Source of the DNA: Microcebus murinus
Taxonomy: Eukaryota > Chordata > Mammalia > Primates > Cheirogaleidae
Reading direction: 5' to 3'
Assembly (NCBI RefSeq): GCF_040939455.1
Contig: NC_134136.1
Span: 73,484,001 to 73,548,000 of the forward strand
DNA length: 64,000 nucleotides
This document shows positions 11,911-23,697 of the stretch, piece by piece. Every line of letters starts with the position of its first letter. Position 1 is the stretch's first letter. The notes under the pieces were generated by a model. It was given only the letters and a program-made list of their open reading frames with translations. It was not told where the DNA came from and did no database searches. The translations under genes and the position numbers were made by a program.

Positions 11911-13839
11911 TTTTATTATTAATGTCACCATCACTTTTGCTGTTATCAGAGGCCAGAAACATAAATTATATAAAAGAATTGAATACAAAAAATGGCATGC
12001 CTGTTAGCAGTCAAAGAATGTGTAAGAGAGTGATATTCTTTCTGAGAATTCCTATAATTATTTGGAAGGAAAGAGAAGTGGTCCAGCACTAAAGAAATAC
12101 CATTTTGAGACTGTTATTTTTCCTTGTAGGTAGGAAAAGCCTGAGAAGTACTGGTCACAGTAAATAGGTTGATGAAGTTAATGGCCTTGGGACTTTGGTG
12201 AATTGAAAGGTGGAAGAAGTTATCTGTTTGTTTGTTTACTCAAGGGTTGTTTTATTTAGTTGATTTCAAATGTAACCTCACAGATTAATGATTTTGAATA
12301 GCATTGGTTTGGTTCTTTGTTAAATCCAAGTGTCAATTTTCAGAGCTTTTCCATTTGATGAGTGCCTCCTAGTCCTTCTGTGCAGCTTTTCCTTCTCCTT
12401 CCCTGGCTTTATGGTCCTGTATTCCGCCCTTGCTAGGCAGCATGTCCTTCAAGTAGAGGGACCCTGCTTTATTCCTTTTTGTACTTTCAGAAGCTAGCCC
12501 AGTGTCAGACACTCATTTGGCACTGAATTAACAATCTTTTAGATGAATGAATGAATTGCACAGAGCACCAGATTTAGATCAGTGAATAATGCCATGGAAA
12601 ATAAAAAAAATAATAGGAGTCCTTCATTATGTTCAGTGTTCAGCAGTGGGTACATAGGGGTACACCCATATGTCAATTGTTTTATTATTTTAACCAGATT
12701 AGTCATTTAAAATGAGAACATTAACTTGCTAGAATGGCTTTATTCCAACATAACTCTGAAGAAACAAAAGGAAGGACCCAGACTATTCTCCTGTCATACA
12801 GCATCACACTCAAAGGCCCTTGCTTATATGATATTCACTAGATCTGTGTATCTGGGCAGGAACCACTTGGTCATTCATTGGCTACAGATGTTCTCTTTCT
12901 CCCCCATGATATGAAAAATGCACTTTTGAGAAGTTGTGGAAAGCATTTCCTACCTGCATGGACTTCTTCTCATTTTAATTTCTGGTAGAGGTTGAATTGT
13001 CAGTTTGGACGTGTATGTTTACCCTCATCATTCTCCCAGATGTGGTCAGGAAAATGCAAGGGGCCTCTTGCATCCCCTTTCATTTTCTAGGTATGTAACT
13101 TTTACTGCTTTTCTTTGAACTGGTCCCTTTCTTCTTGAGTTTAAAGGAAATCTACTGTGGGCAGGCTTCACTGATACATCAGAAGATGCCAGAGGGGCAT
13201 CGTTTTTCTCTGGTCTCTTTCTGGGGACTGGCCATCTATCTGAATTTCCTAACAAGGCTCAAAGGGGAGAGGGAGGGAGAGACCCAAGGGGATCCGTCTA
13301 AGGAGATGGGTTGGAAGCAAACAAGAAGAAAGAAACATTATGCAGTTGAGCGACACTGACTAGAGAATCCCTATCTTTGAGATCCCAGTTAATTGAGCAT
13401 AAACAACAGTTTAAAGGCCTCCTGCTTCTGTTTAAGTAAGCATTATAAGTTATCTGCTTTTCAAATTACTTTAGAAACAAACTCAAATAGAAAGCATCAT
13501 CATAGCTTGGGTCTAGCATAGTGCATTAGCTTTGCCATTGCCCTGCTGATTTAATTGGCCCAATAAGCATGCTTGAGGTGTTTGGGATTATAATTAAAGT
13601 TGGCACCTGGAAAATCCTCTGTTATTATATTTTTTAATAAAATAAACTATCTTAGCTCACCAAACATGTGGACATAATCAGAACCTAATTAATGTTACTT
13701 GTTTCTATTTTAAAATCTGCTCACTGAGAGAGCCGTAAGGCAGGAGGGAACATATTTTTAAAGTGACAGTTCTAAAAATGCTTGCCGCTCTGGTCCCTGA
13801 GCTGCACTGCTTTGATTCGTGCATTGATTTATTTCCAAT
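11911..13839. other. Unique sequence, no gene seen
   Basis: An L2-like 3' end fragment is possible near 12430-12556. 13390-13700 is AT-rich and low in recognisable repeats. Confidence 0.45.
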
Positions 13840-13854
13840 GAAAATGATGGCCTG

Positions 13855-15899
13855 GATACAAGATGGCAGATGAGAAAAACTGCCAGCCAGAGTGTCTATG
13901 CAAAAAAAGATAGATTTTAGAAGAAAGTGAAAAAAATGAAAATAAAATAAGCAAGCAGACAAACATACATCAGACGAAGGTTGGAAGGAAAGGTACCTGA
14001 GACTACGGGAGACTCCACGAGAAGTTCTGGAGGAGAAATGGAAGGAGAAAGTCCCCCGAGAGGCTTGGAGACCAGACAAGGGTAGGTGGAGCAGTTAACT
14101 TTCCCCTCCCTTGCATCTCGGACTGCTGGTGGGCTCCCTGGCAGTTAGAGAGACTTGCGGACACCAGCCCAGAGAGGACCCCTGCCAGTGAGAGGTGAGC
14201 CTCTTGCAGACAAGATGCCAGGCTCCCAGCTCCCTTGAGGCACTTCTGCGCACCCGCCCTCCCGCTGATCCGCTGGGCAGGCACCATATTGCTCCATTCT
14301 CCCCTCCAGCTTCCCTACTCTCAGCTGCCGAGAGAGACAATTTAGCCACCACCCGGAGGCATCTCCAGGAAATGGGACCTTTCCTTTTGAGGCCCTACAG
14401 CAGACTTAGGGGTACTCAGACTGTGAGCTCCCTACCCGCCAGCCCTCCCAGGTGCTGCTGGCCTGGTGACTCCAGGAGAATGGGGCAGATCCTGAGGCAT
14501 AGAGATATCGATCCAGCTTGGGCACCTTGTGGGTGAATTAGGACCAGCACTCCTCTCCCTGGTGGGGTCAGCGATTGAATTCTGGGGCCCAGAAGTCACA
14601 CCTGTAGACCAGATCCTATATACACAGGTCTCGATTGTATTGCCTGGGGCACAGAAGGGATATTCATGAACAAGCCTACTAAGGCGTGTGTGCCTTCAGG
14701 GGCAGATCAGCCAGTGTGCATGAGAGGCAACCCTCCTCCCAAGGGAGGACTGTGTGCCCAGCCTAGGCTGTGATCCTGAGCAGGGAACCTCCTGGCCTGC
14801 AGCACAGAGAACCCAGATATAAAACCATCCTCATATAGCCATCTAATCTTTGACAAAGCAGACAAAAACATACGCCGAGGAAAAGAATCCTTATTCAATA
14901 AATGGTGCTGGGAAAACTGGATAGCCACATGTAGAAGACTAACAGGATCCACACCTTTCACCTCTCACAAAAATCAATTCATACTGGGTAACAGACGTAA
15001 ACCTTAGGTGTGAAACTGTTAGAATTCTAGAGGAAAACATTGGAAATACTCTTCTAGACATTGGCCTAGGCAAAGAATTTATGGAGAAGACCTCAAAGGC
15101 AATCACAGTAACAATAAAAATAAATAAATGAGACCTGATCAAATTAAAAAACTTCTACACAGCCAAAGAAACTGTCAAGAGAGCAGACAACCTACAGAAT
15201 GGGCGAGAATTTTCACAAGCTACACGTCCGATAAAGGGCTGATAACTTGAATCTGTTTAGAACTCAGGAAAATTAGTAAGAAAAAAATTAAACAACCCTA
15301 TCAAAAAGTGGGCAAAGGAACACTCCTACACTGCTGGTGGGACTGCAAACTAGTACAAACTCTGTGGAAAGCAATATGGAGATACCTTAAAGCTGTGGAA
15401 ATAACCCAAGTGCCCCTCAATACATGAGCGGATTAATAAAATGTGGTCTATGTATACCATGGAGTACTAATTCAGCTATAAGAAACAGAGGTGATCTAGC
15501 ACCTCTTGTATTTTCCTGGGTAGAACTGGAACCCATTCTACTAAGTGAAGTATCCCAAGAATGGAAAAATAAGCACCACATGTAGTGACTATCAAATTGG
15601 TATTAACTGATCAACACCTAACTGGACATATAGGAATAACATTTATTGGGTATTGGGCAGGTGGGAGGGGGAAGGAGGGAGAAGGAGGAGGGTATATACA
15701 TACATAATGAGTGTGATGCACACCATCTGGGGGATGGACACGCTTAAAGCTCTGATTCAGGGGTGGGGAAGGCAACACACATACCCTAAACATTTGTATT
15801 CCCATAATATGCTGAAATAAAAAAGTATAAAAATATTTTATCTTACTGTACATACAAGGTACATTCAAATAAAATTTTATGTGCAAAAAAAAAAAATAG
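13855..15899 (+). mobile_element. LINE-1 with internal deletions and 3' extra sequence
   Basis: Flanked by a 15-bp target-site duplication GAAAATGATGGCCTG (13840-13854 and 15900-15914). It starts with LINE-1 5' UTR (ATACAAGATGGCAGA), keeps the 5' UTR to about 14800, then jumps directly to late ORF2 (GATATAAAACCATCC). Two further ORF2 deletions occur near 15316 and 15392. The 3' UTR ends in an A-rich stretch near 15820-15838 followed by about 50 non-LINE-1 bases with their own AATAAA and poly-A. ORF1, endonuclease and reverse transcriptase are missing. Confidence 0.88.
15839..15896 (+). other. Probable 3'-transduced sequence with second poly-A
   Basis: After the LINE-1 A-rich end there is non-LINE-1 sequence with AATAAA at 15868-15873 and a run of 12 A at 15885-15896, all inside the target-site duplication. 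This fits readthrough of the LINE-1 signal at the source locus and use of a downstream signal. Confidence 0.65.
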
Positions 15900-16144
15900 G
15901 AAAATGATGGCCTGCCTCCGTCCTCATTGCAGCTCTGCTTCCCAGGCCCCCTCTCATTTAGCTGTGTGAAAGGATTTGTTTAATGAACAAAAGACCTTTC
16001 TTTGTCATTCATCTTCCAGCTGGAGAAGTTGACCACTGAATTTGGGGGTTGGGGAAGTCATCTAGAAAGGGGCTTATGACAATATCTGAAGCAAAGAAAA
16101 CAGGAATCAGTATAGTATTAAATCCAAAGAAGAAAAAAAGCATA

Positions 16145-16380
16145 GCATTTGTTGAGGACTTACTATGTGCTACATGTGTTTCTGAACAGTTTGTACCTGC
16201 TTTCTAGTTTAATGCTCACCACAACATGACCAGCCAGCTGTGTTTGATATCATAGATTTTATAGATAAGAAAACAAGAAGCAAGGAAGGGTGAAACTAGT
16301 TGCCTGAGGCCATACATCTAATAGTGGTGGATCCCAGATTCAAAACAAGATCTAATTCAAACTCTCAGCACTCTTCCATG
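16145..16380 (+). repeat. MIR
   Basis: A nearly full MIR in consensus order: TACTATGTGCTACATG, AATGCTCACCACAAC, GATAAGAAAACAAGAAGC, GGATCCCAGATTCAAA. Confidence 0.75.
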
Positions 16381-16384
16381 ATCC

Positions 16385-16935
16385 CTACTGAAAGGTTGCA
16401 TTTTTCCTAGCTAGGCTTTGGCATTTACTAAAGTTGTAATCCCCACTCTGCCTCCAGGCTTCTTCCTTTGTAAAATGGAAATAACAGTACAGACATCTGG
16501 CTTAGGATGGCCCAACTTTATGATGGTGCAAAAATGATACACATTCAGTAGAAACTGTACTTGGAATTTTTAATTTTGATGTTTTCCCAGGCTAGTGATA
16601 TGCCGCAGGATATTCTCATGTGATGCCATATGGTGGCAGTGATTTCCCAGTTAGCCACATGATCACTAGGGCAAACAACTGATGGTGCAGAGCATACTGT
16701 GTGGGCAGAAGTTTTTGGATATTGTGCTTTGTGTTTTTACATCTCATTATGTCTACAAAATACCCATTTTCAATTTACTTTATTTTCAATGTACAATGGG
16801 TGTATCGAGATATAACCAATCCAATTGAAAGCTGAGGTGCATCTGTGCCTACATTGCTACTTGTCTGAGTTGTGATGAATAGATAAGATAATGAATCAAA
16901 AACTATTTATAAAATGGAAAGCAACACTCACAGAT
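16385..16935 (+). repeat. Second MIR, split by a DNA transposon
   Basis: Left part to 16489 (CTTTGTAAAATGGAAATAACAG) and right part from 16848 (CCTACATTGCTAC) read as one MIR when 16490-16847 is removed. Confidence 0.6.
16490..16845. mobile_element. Tigger-like (pogo/Tc1-mariner) DNA transposon fossil
   Basis: Begins CAGACATCTGG after TA and ends GCATCTG before TG (expected TA), with degraded inverted ends and an internal short derivative resembling Tigger-family MITEs. It lies in a MIR at a TA-type site. Family assigned by recognition only. Confidence 0.5.
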
Positions 16936-17689
16936 TAGCTGTAGGAGAACTGTGAACCTTTTGAGACCTTTTAGTTATAACTTCTTTAAGGGCATTACTT
17001 TTATAATCTTTATGCCAGAGACAATTAAACATATGTCTTAGCCCATTTCAATTGACTTAGGGATTTCTACCAAAAGGCAGATCTTCCTTCTAAATGGGCA
17101 ACCCTCTTTACATGGGAACACTCTGTTGTATGTTACTAAAAGACATTTAAAACAGCAGTGGATGAGCGTGACTTGTAGTCTTTCTCTTCCATAATAGTTT
17201 CCTGGCTCCTCTTTTACCCATGACCTCAGATCACTAGCAGCTCAGGCCAGTATGTTCTCTTGGTGGCTGGTGTGACTCCCCAGGCCACTCCACATGATAC
17301 ACCACACTCTCTTTTATTCCCACTAAGAGGGAAAGGAGACTGAAATCAGATCCTGGACTAGGGTGGGATAAATGAAGTATCTAGTGCATAAAATTTAAGG
17401 AAGCACCTACCTCGCGATTGTGCATATGTAGGATTGGCACCTGAAAAAGTGAGTTCCTCCTTAAGTTTTGTGCCCTAGGTGCCTCACTTGTCTCAGTCCA
17501 GGGACTGAAGTCTTAATATATGCTCTATTCACTGGTACCACATATATCTCAGAATATGTTTGTAAACATTTTATAAAGATCTATTCCTTATCACAGACTC
17601 TGGCTATGGCTTTAATTAAGTATGGATATTTGATCCTTGTCTAGACTGTGTAGGTTTTCCATTGTGTATACAACCCAGTAGAGAATCTA
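16936..17689. other. Unique sequence, no gene seen
   Basis: No repeat or coding pattern that I can support. Confidence 0.4.
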
Positions 17690-17860
17690 GACTATAAGCA
17701 AAATAAAAATAGTTACAGTTTATTGATTACATACTGAAAGCCAGGTCTATAATTACCATCTTTACATCCATCATTTCTAATCATCACAACTCCTTCCTAT
17801 ATAAGGGAACTGATGCTCAGAGAGGTTCAGTTCTGTTCAGCAAACTCCATGTTCATTGCA
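17690..17860 (+). repeat. MIR fragment
   Basis: Contains GAACTGATGCTCAGAGAGGT, a typical MIR core-to-3' block, preceded by TAATCATCACAACTCC. Confidence 0.6.
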
Positions 17861-18708
17861 GAACTAGAAAAGACAGTTTGATTGGCTATAGGAGGAGGGG
17901 GGCTGCCTAAATTCCCAACATTCTCTTTGGCCTATTGTCTTTGACTATTTGAGTCATATAAGAGATGCTCTAAATGAAGAGAAGGATGAAGGACAGGAAA
18001 GACTCTCTGATCACTTGATGAGGAATGATACTGTAGTTTTGGGATGAGTTTACAGTTAACCAGAAAAATGTTAAACAGCTATGTTAGGGGTGCGATATGA
18101 AATATATTGGTAGAACTACTCAATATGTCTTTTCTAATTAGACTAAATATTTGCTATTTAAAGGCATTTTGCCTGAGTTACAACATTATATAGATAGTAC
18201 CAGGAATCAACTTCTGTAATTAATCCAGTACTACCTATTTTCTCCTTGCAATGAGTGGAATCCTAAGAAAACGTGACAAGATTTTAATGGGCAAAAGGGA
18301 TGTTGCAGTATATATAATTTTCAGGTGCTACCAAGAAAACATGGAAGATGTATAAGGTGAGGGCTCTGAAGACATATTATTATATTACTATAATATGATA
18401 TTTAAGCTCAGTCCTTGGCTAAGGTAAAGCTCTGGTCTTTATCAGCAATTCACTCATGTTTTTTTTTTTCTTTCTTTCTTTCCCTTTGTATTGCCACAAC
18501 ACTGGAAATTGAGTACTCATGCAGTGGTCAGGCATAGAGCTTTTAGAGGTCCTTAACAGACTCTGACATGCTAGGTTACAGTGTTAACAGGGTGACTTGA
18601 CATGGAATTCTAAACAGTATTTCTCAGGAGCAAGTGGACATAAGGATGTTTTCCCTGCCACCATTGGGGCAAACCTAGAAATTACACAGTACTTAATTGT
18701 TATATCCA
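17861..18708. other. Unique sequence, no gene seen
   Basis: AT-rich, with a T/C-rich run at 18458-18485. Nothing else recognised. Confidence 0.4.
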
Positions 18709-18721
18709 GAAAATAACTTTT

Positions 18722-19049
18722 TTCTTTTTTTTTGAGACAGAGTCTCACTTGTATTGCCTGGGCTAGAGTGCTGTGGTGTCAGCCTAGCTCACAGCAACCT
18801 CAAACTTCTGGGCTCAAGCAATCCTCCTGCCTCAGCCTCCAAGTAGCTGGGACTACAGACATGCGCCACCATGCCCAGCTAATTTTTTCTATATATTTTT
18901 AGTTGGCCAATTAATTTATTTCTATTTTTAGTAGAGATGGGATCTTGCTCTTGCTCAGGCTGGTCTCGAACTCCTAACCTTGAGCGATTCTCCCGCCTTG
19001 GCCTCCCAGTGTGCTAGGATTACAGGCATGAGCCACTGTGCCCAGCACC
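18722..19049 (-). mobile_element. Alu (strepsirrhine type)
   Basis: Starts with a poly-T-rich end, then the Alu blocks in antisense (GAGACAGAGTCTCACT, GGGACTACAGACATGCGCC, GATTACAGGCATGAGCC). The middle has the A/T-rich TTGGCCAATTAATTT block typical of lemur/galago Alus. Flanked by the 13-bp duplication GAAAATAACTTTT (18709-18721 and 19050-19062). Confidence 0.95.
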
Positions 19050-19077
19050 GAAAATAACTTTTGACATTATAAAAATA

Positions 19078-19362
19078 TTTTTTTATTTTTATTTTTTCCA
19101 TTTTTAAAATTTCAGCATATTATGGGGGTACAAATGTTAAAGTTATATATATTGCCTATGCCCTCCCTCCCCCCTTAAGTCAGAGCTTCAAGTGTGACCA
19201 TCCCCCAAACGTTGCACATCTCACTCATTATGTCTGTATATATCCATCCCTTCCTCCTCCCTCCCACCCACCCTATACCCAATAAATGTTATTCCTATAT
19301 GTCCACTGAGGTGTTGATCCGTTAATACCAATTTGCTGGTGAGTACATGTGGTGCTTGAAAA
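19078..19362 (-). mobile_element. LINE-1 3' end, strongly 5'-truncated
   Basis: Poly-T then antisense LINE-1 3' UTR (CAGCATATTATGGGGG, ACTCATTATGTCTGTATATA) ending in the last ORF2 codons near 19340. A-rich flanks are similar on both sides, consistent with a target duplication. Confidence 0.88.
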
Positions 19363-20679
19363 AATACTTTTTTATAAAAGAAAAGAAACAGCCATCATCC
19401 TACAACTAAATAAAACCTTTATCCTCAGTATTTGCTAGGCATTGGCCATAGTTATACTCTTGTTTTCTTAAGGCAAAGATTATATTCCAGTGAAAGAAAT
19501 AAAGGGGAATGTTGGGTGAGGAACAAGATCACCAGTGACTGAGAGGCTTTGGATTGACTGGCAGTGGGCAGAAGGACTAATCTTTTTGATTGTTCCAGCA
19601 CTGACTTAAACAGTGATGAGGCAGCTATAGTTTTTAGAGAGGGGCAGAAGTTTTCAGGCAACATAAGTGGACATTTCCCAGCACAAAATGAGCAAAAGCC
19701 ATTCATATATACCTCTAACTGGGAAAGTGGGCAACTCTGGATCAGGGACTCTCTGTTTGATCTCATCCGGTTTCTCAAATCTGGTTGTCACAGTGACTGA
19801 GAGCATTGCTGGCAGGTACAGCTTCTTCTCTTCTCACCTTCTGTGCCAGTCATTGCACAGATTGAATTTAATTGTCTATTCGAATAGTCTTCCAGAGCCT
19901 GACTGCAATCTTTACCCATAATGCAGCATTAGAAAAATATCTGGATTCACTAAAAATCCCTGAAAATCATTTTATTGTTGTATAAAATGTTACTGCTCAT
20001 CTTAGCATAATTGTATGAAAATACGCTTTCTCTTTTTACGTCAAGTTGCCTATCTAATTAACACTAATAAAATTGTGATAGCTACATAGCCTTTGCAAAA
20101 ATTTTGGGGTCACAAAATATGAAAGATACAATTACATTTATTTTCCCTATTTTATAGATATGTATATACAGCATTTACCAGTGTGTGTATATTATATGAG
20201 GGTGAGCTAGCTACAGTATTAGCCTGAGATCAGAGCAGGGAGATTGGGAGAGTCCCTTTGTCTCGTTACTCTCATAATCTTCAGTGCCAGTAGAAAAGGA
20301 GCTATATGAGGTTGAGAGAGATATATTTTGTAACATATATGCACACACACACTTGTATGCATTCCCTTAGGAGAAGAGGCTAAGTGAGTATAAATTAGAA
20401 CCCAAACTACTGTAAAATTGAAGAATTGGCTCCTTCCTACTACTTCTTGCTGCTTGATGTGAGCAGACTTGGGCATAGATAAATTATATATTTATACAAC
20501 TCAGCATGGGTACTTTTGCCTATTATTAATATATGCTAAATGTAGGTTGGCAAAAATATACATATTAAGATTTAGATCAGCAGAGACAAGATTTGCCTGT
20601 GTCATGGCATGTGTGGGCAACCTAAACAGCTGACCAAGATTACACATGTGTGTCATCTTTAATGAGGACAAAAAGGCCT
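19363..20679. other. Unique sequence, no gene seen
   Basis: Open frames of about 100 codons here show no recognisable domain, and I treat them as chance. Confidence 0.45.
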
Positions 20680-22087
20680 TTTTAAAAATGTTTTTTAAAC
20701 CACTTTATTGAGAAGTGATTGACATGTAAAAAGCTGTACATATTTAATTTATACAACCCAGTGATTTGGGGATAAGTATACACTCATGAAATCACCACCA
20801 CTATCAAGGCCTTAGATATTTCTATCACCTCCCAAAGTTTCTTCCCATTTCCTTAATTATTTTTTTATGGTACAAACATTTAACGTGAGATAAACTCTCC
20901 TCGTGAATTTCAAGATGTAATACAGTACTGCTAGTTATAGATGCTATGCTGTATAGTAGATCTCCAGAACTTATTGATCTTACACAATTGAAACTTTGTG
21001 CCCTTTGACAATCAACCCCCCATTTTCCCCTCTTCCAGCTCCTGGCAACCATAATTCTACTCTTTGCTTCTATGAATTGGATTATTCTATATTCCACATA
21101 AAAGTGAAAGAATATACAGTATTTGTCTTTCTGTGCCTGACTTATTTCCCTTAGCATAATGTCTTCTAGGTTCATTCATATTATTGCAAATGTCAGGATT
21201 ACCTTTTGAAAGGCTGAATAATAGTCCATTGTATGTATATACCACATTTTCTTTATCCATTCATTTGTGAAGGGATATTTAAGTTGTTTCTACATCTTGG
21301 CTATTTTGAATAATGCTGTAATAAACATGGGAGTGCAGATAGCTATTTGAGATCCTGATTTCAATTCCTTTGGATAAGTACCCAGATGTGTGATTGCTGG
21401 GTCATATAGTAGTTCTACTTTTAATTTTTGAGGAACTTCCATACTGTTATCCATAATGACTATACCAATTTATATTCTCACCAAGAGTGTACCAGGATCA
21501 CCTTTCTACACTTTCTTGCCAGAAGTCATCTTTAAAAAAAAATAATAATAATAGTCATCCTAACAGGTGTGAGGTGAGATCTCATTGTGGTTTTAATTCA
21601 CATTTGCTAATGATTAGTGATGTTGATTGTCTTTTCATATGCCTGTTGGCCATTTACATGTCTTCTTTGGATAAATGGATATTCAGATTCTATTTATTTA
21701 TTTATTCATGTATTTATTGTTTTAGAGACAAGGTCTTGTTCTGTCGCCCAGGCTAAAGTGCAGTGGTGCAATCATAGATCACTGCAGTCTTGAACTTCTG
21801 AGCTCAGATGATCCTACTGCCTCAGCCTCCCAAGTATCTGGGACTACAGGTGTGAGCCACCACACCAGGCTAATTAAAAAAAAAAACAATATTTAGAGAT
21901 GAGGGCTTGCTATGTTGCCCAGACTGGTCTTGAACTTTTGACTTCAAGTGATCCTCCCACCTCAGCCCCCAAGTTGTCTATTTGTATTCTTAGCTCATTT
22001 TTAAACTTGAGTTTCCTTTTTTGTTGGTCATTGAATTGTAGGAGTTCCTTATATATTTTGTATGTTAACCTCTTGTTAGATATATGA
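20680..22087 (-). mobile_element. Old LINE-1 fragment (antisense)
   Basis: Antisense LINE-1 sequence: 3' UTR-like at 20690-21170, ORF2 C-terminal blocks at 21180-21690, and further ORF2 at 21985-22087, continuing at 22454-22628 after an LTR insertion. Well diverged. Interrupted by an old Alu at 21715-21980. Confidence 0.75.
21715..21980 (-). mobile_element. Old Alu (J-like), truncated
   Basis: Antisense Alu blocks GTTCTGTCGCCCAGGCT, GCCTCAGCCTCCCAAG and a mid A-tract at 21876-21886. It lacks the strepsirrhine middle block and ends early, so it looks older than the other four Alus. It sits inside the old LINE-1. Confidence 0.8.
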
Positions 22088-22453
22088 TGTCTTAGCTCAG
22101 GCTGCTATAACAAAATACCATAAATTGGGTGGTTTATAAACAATAAAAAATTATTTTTCACAGTTTCAGGGGCTGTAACTCCAAGATCAGCATGTCAAAA
22201 TAGTTGAGTTCTAGGACCCAATTCTGGGTCATAGACTGTCTCCCTGTATCCTCACATGGCAAAAAACATAGCGAGGAAACAAGCTTTCTTGTCAGTCTTA
22301 TAGAGTGCTAATTCCATTCATGAGAGTTGCACTCACATTAGCTCATCTAATTTGAATAACTTCCCAAAGGCTCCATCTCCTAATACCATCACATTGGTGG
22401 GTAGTGTTTCAAAATACATGTTTTTGAAGGACACAAAAATTTAGTCCATAGCA
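22088..22453 (-). mobile_element. MaLR-type solo LTR (MLT1/MST-like)
   Basis: Runs from TGTCTTAG at 22088 to CCATAGCA at 22453, with blocks typical of antisense MaLR LTRs (GGCTGCTATAACAAAATACC, CCTCACATGGCA, CATTCATGAGAGTTGC). Flanked by TATGA (22083-22087) and TATGG (22454-22458), a 5-bp duplication with one mismatch. It interrupts the old LINE-1. Confidence 0.8.
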
Positions 22454-22628
22454 TATGGTTTGCAAAGTTCTACTATGCCATAGGTTGTCTTTTCAATGTT
22501 TGGCTGCCTCTTTTCCTGTGCAGAAGCTTTATAGTTTGCTATAATTCTACTTAGATATTTGTGACTTTGTTGCCTATGCTTTTGGTGCCCTTCCCAAAAT
22601 ATCATTGAAAATAACAAGGTCAAAGAGC
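22454..22628 (-). mobile_element. Continuation of the old LINE-1
   Basis: Antisense ORF2 sequence (GGTTGTCTTTTCAATG, GTGCAGAAGCTTTATAG) that continues 22087 once the LTR is removed. Confidence 0.65.
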
Positions 22629-23350
22629 TTTTCTTTTTATATTTTTATTTATTTATATATTTTTATTTCAGCATATTATGGGGATACAAATTTTAAGGTT
22701 TCAAATAATGCCCTTGCCCCCCCCTTCCCTCACAAGTCTGAGCTTCAAGGGTGACCATCCCCCAGATGGTGCACATCTCACTCATTGTGTATGTATATAC
22801 CCATCCACTCCTCCCCACTCCCCCTGCCCAGCAATAATCTTTGTTTGGGGATTAGTTTGCTTGTCTTTTTCCTGTTCCTTGATATAATTCATTAGATTGT
22901 TGATTTGTGATCTGTCCTTTGGATGTAGACATATATGACTATGAATTTTCCTCTCAGGACTCCTTTAGCTATATTCTACAGTATTTTTTTTATAACTTGT
23001 GTCCCCTTTGTCATTTAGTTTAAATAATATTTCATTTTACATCTTAATTTCCTCCTTGACTGGGCTATTGTTCATCAATAGATTGTTTAGTTTCCATGAG
23101 TTTGTGTAGAGATGAGTGTTTCTGTTGGAGTTGATTTCTAATTTTATTCCATTCTGGTCTAAAAAGAAGCATTGTATCATTTCTATTTTGTTTTATTTGT
23201 TGAGATATGTTTTTTGGCCACAGATGTGATGAATCTTAGAGAATGTTCTGTGAGCTGATGAGAAGAAAGTAAACTTAGTAGTTTTGTGGTAGAGTGTTCT
23301 GTAAATGTATTTTAGGCTTATTTGTTCTAGAGTTCTGTTTAAGTCCATTG

Positions 23351-23697
23351 TTTTTTTTTTTTTTTTTTTTTTTTTTTTTGAGACAGAGTCTCACTTTGTT
23401 GCCCAGGCTAGAGTGAGTGCCTGGGCATCAGCCTGGCTCACAGCAACCCCAATCTCCGGGGCTCAGCGATCCTACTGCCTCAGCCTCCCAAGTAGCTGGG
23501 ACTACAGGCATGCGCCACCATGCCCGGCTAATTTTTTGTATATATATATTTTTAGCTGGTCAATTAATTTATTTCTATTTTTTTTGGTAGAGACGGGGTC
23601 TCGCTCAGGCTGGTTTCGAACTCCTGACCTTGAGCAATCCGCCCGCCTCGGCCTCCCAAAGTGCTAGGATTACAGGCGTGAGCCACCACGCCCGGCC
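23351..23697 (-). mobile_element. Alu (strepsirrhine type) in LINE-1
   Basis: Poly-T of about 29 at 23351-23379, then antisense Alu with the TGGTCAATTAATTT middle block. TCCATTG followed by T occurs on both sides (23344-23350 and 23698-23704), the target duplication. Confidence 0.94.

Noticed and set aside
19452..19778. Minus-strand open frame of 108 codons as a gene
   Set aside because: No recognisable domain, overlapping frames on the other strand, and no promoter or splice context. Chance is the simplest explanation.
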